From an uncultured Spartobacteria bacterium (GTDB taxonomy: Bacteria > Verrucomicrobiota > Verrucomicrobiia > Chthoniobacterales > UBA6821), in assembly GCA_903831635.1 (NCBI GenBank), contig CAIKYN010000035.1:1-15174 (forward strand): 15,174 nt of DNA, in the 5' to 3' direction. The translations under genes and the position numbers were made by a program. Position 1 is the first letter of the stretch; each line of letters opens with the position of its first letter. The notes below the pieces were generated by a model. That model searched no databases. It had not been told where the DNA came from and saw nothing but the letters and a program-made list of their open reading frames with translations. Positions 14,710 to 15,174 of the stretch are shown piece after piece.

Positions 14710-14731
14710 AAAAACATCAATCTTTTTATGG
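14706..14731. promoter_or_regulatory. Palindrome over the vapB start, probable VapBC operator
   Basis: CCATAAAAA (14706-14714) and TTTTTATGG (14723-14731) are perfect 9 bp arms around CATCAATC. The left arm contains the vapB ATG (complement of 14707-14709). Ribbon-helix-helix antitoxins commonly bind such inverted repeats to repress their own operon. In RNA it could also fold to hide the start codon. Confidence 0.6.
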
Positions 14732-14930
14732 ATTCTTCCATTAATACTTTGATGACTTCCCCTGCTTCAGGAGAATGCCTAAATCGCATTTCATACTCTC
14801 ACCCACAAACCATTAGCGAAAAAACCATCCTGAAGTCCCAACTATTCCCAACAGTTTCCTGCTTCCCTCAACCCTATATACACCCCCTCACAGCCCCTTA
14901 TTCCCCCCTTATCATTCCATCAGTATGGTC

Positions 14931-14968
14931 CTTGGCCCACTCTGAATTCTTTCATTTCTGGGGCCAAG
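14931..14968. repeat. Inverted repeat CTTGGCCC-N22-GGGCCAAG
   Basis: Perfect 8 bp arms at 14931-14938 and 14961-14968 enclose 22 bases that include GAATTC. There is no T tract after either arm, so it is not a standard terminator. It could be an operator, a recombination or replication site, or part of a structured RNA. Confidence 0.4.
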
Positions 14969-14980
14969 TCTATCGCGCCT

Positions 14981-15007
14981 TGGGACTAAAATTTCAGTCC
15001 AGTCCCA
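14981..15007. repeat. Inverted repeat TGGGACT-N13-AGTCCCA with nested alternative
   Basis: Perfect 7 bp arms (14981-14987 and 15001-15007) follow 12 bases after the previous inverted repeat. GGACT (14983-14987) can also pair with AGTCC (14996-15000), so two folds compete for the same left arm. Confidence 0.4.
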
Positions 15008-15103
15008 CTGAATGATACCGCTGTAAGATGGGGGAGTTAGCCGAAAAGAATGGTGTTTTTCATTAATGCCATTAAGTATTTCTGTTCACTTTTCCCACAC
15101 TGC

Positions 15104-15174
15104 ATGAGCGTCGAACCATCCAATAACCAGCAATCCGCGAACTCCCTTTCGGCCCATCAACCCGGGATGCTTTC
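15104..15174 (+). CDS. Possible start of a gene cut by the window edge
   Basis: From the ATG at 15104 the frame stays open to the window end (23 complete codons, MSVEPSNNQQSANSLSAHQP, then GML). An in-frame ATG at 15050 would add 18 residues (MVFFINAIKYFCSLFPHC); the frame is closed by TAG at 15038-15040. Return to GC-richer sequence at about 15105 suggests coding DNA begins there. The N terminus looks disordered and I do not recognise a family. Function is unknown. Confidence 0.35.
   Translation, partial: MSVEPSNNQQSANSLSAHQPGML

Larger units (their letters stand above)
14710..15103. other. AT-richer intergenic region with inverted repeats
   Basis: No convincing gene is seen. A 95-residue open frame at 14728-15015 (+) starts at the mirrored ATG of the vapB palindrome, matches no family I know and is rich in Ser, Pro and Thr, so I treat it as chance. 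The stretch holds two perfect inverted repeats, listed separately, in its last third. Base use differs from the GC-rich core genes to the left. Confidence 0.5.

Noticed and set aside
14728..15015. A 95-codon plus-strand frame in the AT-rich tail
   Set aside because: Its ATG arises from the vapB palindrome; the product is rich in Ser, Pro and Thr with no motif, and it runs through the inverted repeats.
1..15174. CRISPR arrays, tRNA or rRNA genes, insertion sequences, phage genes
   Set aside because: I saw no regular repeat-spacer pattern, no cloverleaf or rRNA signature, and no transposase or phage motif on either strand.

Overview
The window is about 15.2 kb of gene-dense, moderately GC-rich bacterial chromosome. 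It carries core housekeeping genes on both strands and ends in a more AT-rich, accessory-looking tail. Gene content and protein style point to Verrucomicrobiota, though this is inferred from family resemblance only. The main hints are RNase HIII, a MoeB-type E1 enzyme fused to a rhodanese, KamA, and an infC with no usual start codon. Shine-Dalgarno use is mixed: the HAD phosphatase, rlmI-like and vapC genes have clear purine-rich sites, while thrS, the MoeB-rhodanese gene, kamA and the ROK gene have none.

Layout. (1) 1-259: the 3' end of a dolichyl-phosphate-sugar-type glycosyltransferase (+), converging on a renalase-like FAD oxidoreductase and RNase HIII (both -, ATGA overlap). (2) 2328-4591: mutY and trpB (+), overlapping by one base and divergent from rnhC. 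(3) 4705-8074: MoeB-rhodanese, a small Trm112-like protein and thrS (+), closed by a hairpin/T-rich terminator that overlaps the thrS stop. (4) 8198-9566: infC and a HAD phosphatase (+, overlapping), behind a structured leader. (5) 9719-12107: kamA and an RlmI-like rRNA methyltransferase (-), with a recognisable promoter upstream of kamA. (6) 12186-14027: a secreted or anchored alpha/beta hydrolase and a ROK/polyphosphate-glucokinase-like kinase (+). (7) 14039-14709: a VapBC toxin-antitoxin pair (-) with a perfect palindrome over the vapB start. (8) 14710-15103: AT-richer intergenic DNA with two perfect inverted repeats, then a possible gene start running off the window.

How the genes fit together. 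Much of the window serves translation and its accuracy: ThrS, IF3, an rRNA methyltransferase, a Trm112-like protein, possibly KamA, and an E1-rhodanese of the type that supplies sulfur to cofactors or tRNA. RNase HIII and MutY add genome maintenance.

The most notable points are as follows. infC has no in-frame ATG/GTG/TTG that preserves its conserved N terminus, so it either starts at ATT as in E. coli or contains a frameshift at a CCC run. ThrS lacks the TGS domain and has a large catalytic-core insert. VapC has Gln where an acidic PIN residue is expected. Two palindromes sit at promoter or start sites of kamA and vapB. I see no CRISPR array, rRNA, tRNA, insertion sequence or clearly new defence system.
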